A stretch of 6,770 nt of DNA from Oscillospiraceae bacterium (GTDB lineage Bacteria; Bacillota; Clostridia; Oscillospirales; Oscillospiraceae): the NCBI GenBank assembly GCA_902802215.1, contig CADCLH010000104.1, positions 1 through 6,770 of the forward strand, in the 5' to 3' direction. Positions 5,984-6,770 of this stretch are shown here, piece after piece. Numbering within the stretch: position 1 is the stretch's first letter; every line of letters starts with the position of its first letter. A program made the position numbers and the translations under genes. A model generated the notes under the pieces. The model worked only from the letters and a program-made list of their open reading frames with translations. It was not told the DNA's origin and ran no database searches.

Positions 5984-6015
5984 AAAAAAGCGGCCGCAGC
6001 TCCGCGGCCGTTTTT
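5984..6015 (+). terminator. Intrinsic terminator after the lipoprotein gene
   Basis: CGGCCGC (5991-5997) pairs with GCGGCCG (6004-6010) around a 6-base loop and is followed by TTTTT. A run of A (5984-5989) before the stem extends the pairing and could make it work on the other strand too. It lies 9 bases after the lipoprotein stop and separates this gene from the radical SAM gene. Confidence 0.95.
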
Positions 6016-6028
6016 GCGTTTCAGCGCC

Positions 6029-6057
6029 TTGCCTGTCGGGGACGGCAGCGGTATAAT
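6029..6057 (+). promoter_or_regulatory. Predicted sigma-70-type promoter of the radical SAM gene
   Basis: TTGCCT (6029-6034), a 17-base spacer and a perfect TATAAT (6052-6057). The start would be near 6064, with a leader of about 30 nt. The spacer holds an imperfect inverted repeat, TGCC-T-GTC / GAC-GGCA (6030-6047), that could be an operator or chance. Confidence 0.8.
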
Positions 6058-6093
6058 GATCTCTGAAATCGGAAAGAAAAGGGCGCTGACGAA

Positions 6094-6770
6094 ATGCATT
6101 TTGTGGAGGCCAAGGGGATTTTGACCGGCAGCGGGGACTTTTGCGGCATGAACGTCTACCGGGGATGCACGCACGGCTGCATCTACTGCGACAGCAGGAG
6201 CGCATGCTACCGCTTCACGCACCCGTTTGAGGACGTCGAGGTGAAGCGCAACGCCCCGGAGCTGCTGGAAAAGGCGCTGAAAGCGAAGCGGCAGCGCTGC
6301 ATGATCGGCACCGGCTCGATGTCGGACCCGTATATGCATTGTGAAGAACAGCTCCGGCTGACAAGACGCTGCCTGCAAATCATTCTGGAAAACGGCTTCG
6401 GCGCGGCGATCCAGACGAAATCGGACCGCATCCTGCAAGACATCGACCTGCTGGATGCAATCAACCGGTCGGCAAAATGCGTGGTGCAGATGACGCTGAC
6501 CACCTTCGACGACGGGCTGTGCCGCATCGTGGAGCCGAATGTCTGCCCTACGAAGCGCCGGATCGAGGTGCTGAAGGCGTTTCAGGAGAGGGACATCCCG
6601 ACCGTCGTGTGGCTGACCCCGATCCTGCCGTTCATCAACGACACGGCGGAGAACCTCACGGCGATCCTGAACGCGTGCGCGGAGGCCGGCGTGCGGGGCG
6701 TCATCGATTTCGGCATGGGACTGACGCTGCGCGAGGGCGACAGGGAGTACTATTACGCGGCGCTGGACAG
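6094..6770 (+). CDS. Radical SAM protein, spore-photolyase-like group (3' end outside window)
   Basis: The first 225 codons and two bases are present, with no stop. The motif CTHGCIYC supplies the Cx3Cx2C cluster ligands Cys25, Cys29 and Cys32 for a 4Fe-4S cluster that cleaves S-adenosylmethionine. It sits in the context YRGCTHGCIYCDSRS, typical of the SplB/Rv2578c-like group. GTGSMSDPY (72-80) and the later TKSD, QMTLTTFDD and WLTPILPFINDT segments fit strands of a radical SAM barrel. The ATG at 6094 has AAAAGGG 10 bases upstream, a rather long gap, but no better start exists and the N-terminus looks complete. It has its own promoter and follows a strong terminator, so it is not part of the two-component/lipoprotein unit. 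The reaction is unknown: homology to spore photoproduct lyase does not show DNA repair activity, and the C-terminal part needed to judge it is missing. Confidence 0.92.
   Translation, partial: MHFVEAKGILTGSGDFCGMNVYRGCTHGCIYCDSRSACYRFTHPFEDVEVKRNAPELLEKALKAKRQRCMIGTGSMSDPYMHCEEQLRLTRRCLQIILENGFGAAIQTKSDRILQDIDLLDAINRSAKCVVQMTLTTFDDGLCRIVEPNVCPTKRRIEVLKAFQERDIPTVVWLTPILPFINDTAENLTAILNACAEAGVRGVIDFGMGLTLREGDREYYYAALD

Noticed and set aside
5132..6205. A 357-codon minus-strand frame across the lipoprotein 3' end and the terminator
   Set aside because: It crosses a strong terminator and a promoter on the other strand, and has Arg/Ala/Gly/Asp shadow composition.
1..6770. CRISPR array, tRNA, rRNA, insertion sequence or phage gene
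   Set aside because: No regularly spaced repeats with unique spacers, no cloverleaf, no transposase or integrase frame and no terminal inverted repeats were seen on either strand.

Overview
The window comes from a GC-rich bacterium, most likely a Gram-positive anaerobe of the class Clostridia (Oscillospirales-like). This rests on strong Shine-Dalgarno sites, a lipobox of the Leu-Cys-Ala-Cys type, sigma-70/SigA-like promoters with 17-bp spacers, and a radical SAM protein of a type I associate with Clostridia. The assignment is inference; no ribosomal or other marker gene is present.

Layout: (1) 1-1991, minus strand: the 5' part of a large gene that runs off the left edge. It encodes a 12-helix APC-superfamily amino acid permease, then two extra helices enclosing a short outside loop, a coiled linker and the start of a cytoplasmic PAS domain, so it is a transporter-sensor fusion. 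(2) 1992-2407: a 416-bp divergent control region with a promoter on each strand and several repeats. (3) 2408-4340, plus strand: a two-component operon, an OmpR/PhoB-type response regulator overlapping a membrane histidine kinase by 8 bp. (4) 4341-4411: a 71-bp gap with an exact 7-bp direct repeat at an 11-bp period and a perfect 11-bp stem-loop whose 3' arm contains the ribosome binding site of the next gene. (5) 4412-5974: a surface lipoprotein with a Pro/Gly-rich 16-residue repeat and a long beta-helix-like domain, closed by a strong terminator. (6) 6052-6770: a separate promoter and the first 225 codons of a radical SAM protein of the spore-photolyase-like group, running off the right edge.

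How the parts may work together: the regulator and kinase probably control the lipoprotein gene and themselves, because a similar 11-bp-period direct repeat precedes both the regulator and the lipoprotein gene. At the lipoprotein gene the repeat sits 11 nt upstream of a possible -10 element. A transcript from there would start inside the hairpin loop and lack its 5' arm, freeing the ribosome binding site, while read-through RNA from the kinase gene would carry the whole hairpin and be terminated or silenced. This is a model from sequence only. The permease-PAS protein, divergent from the operon, is a second membrane sensor and may link amino acid availability to signalling.
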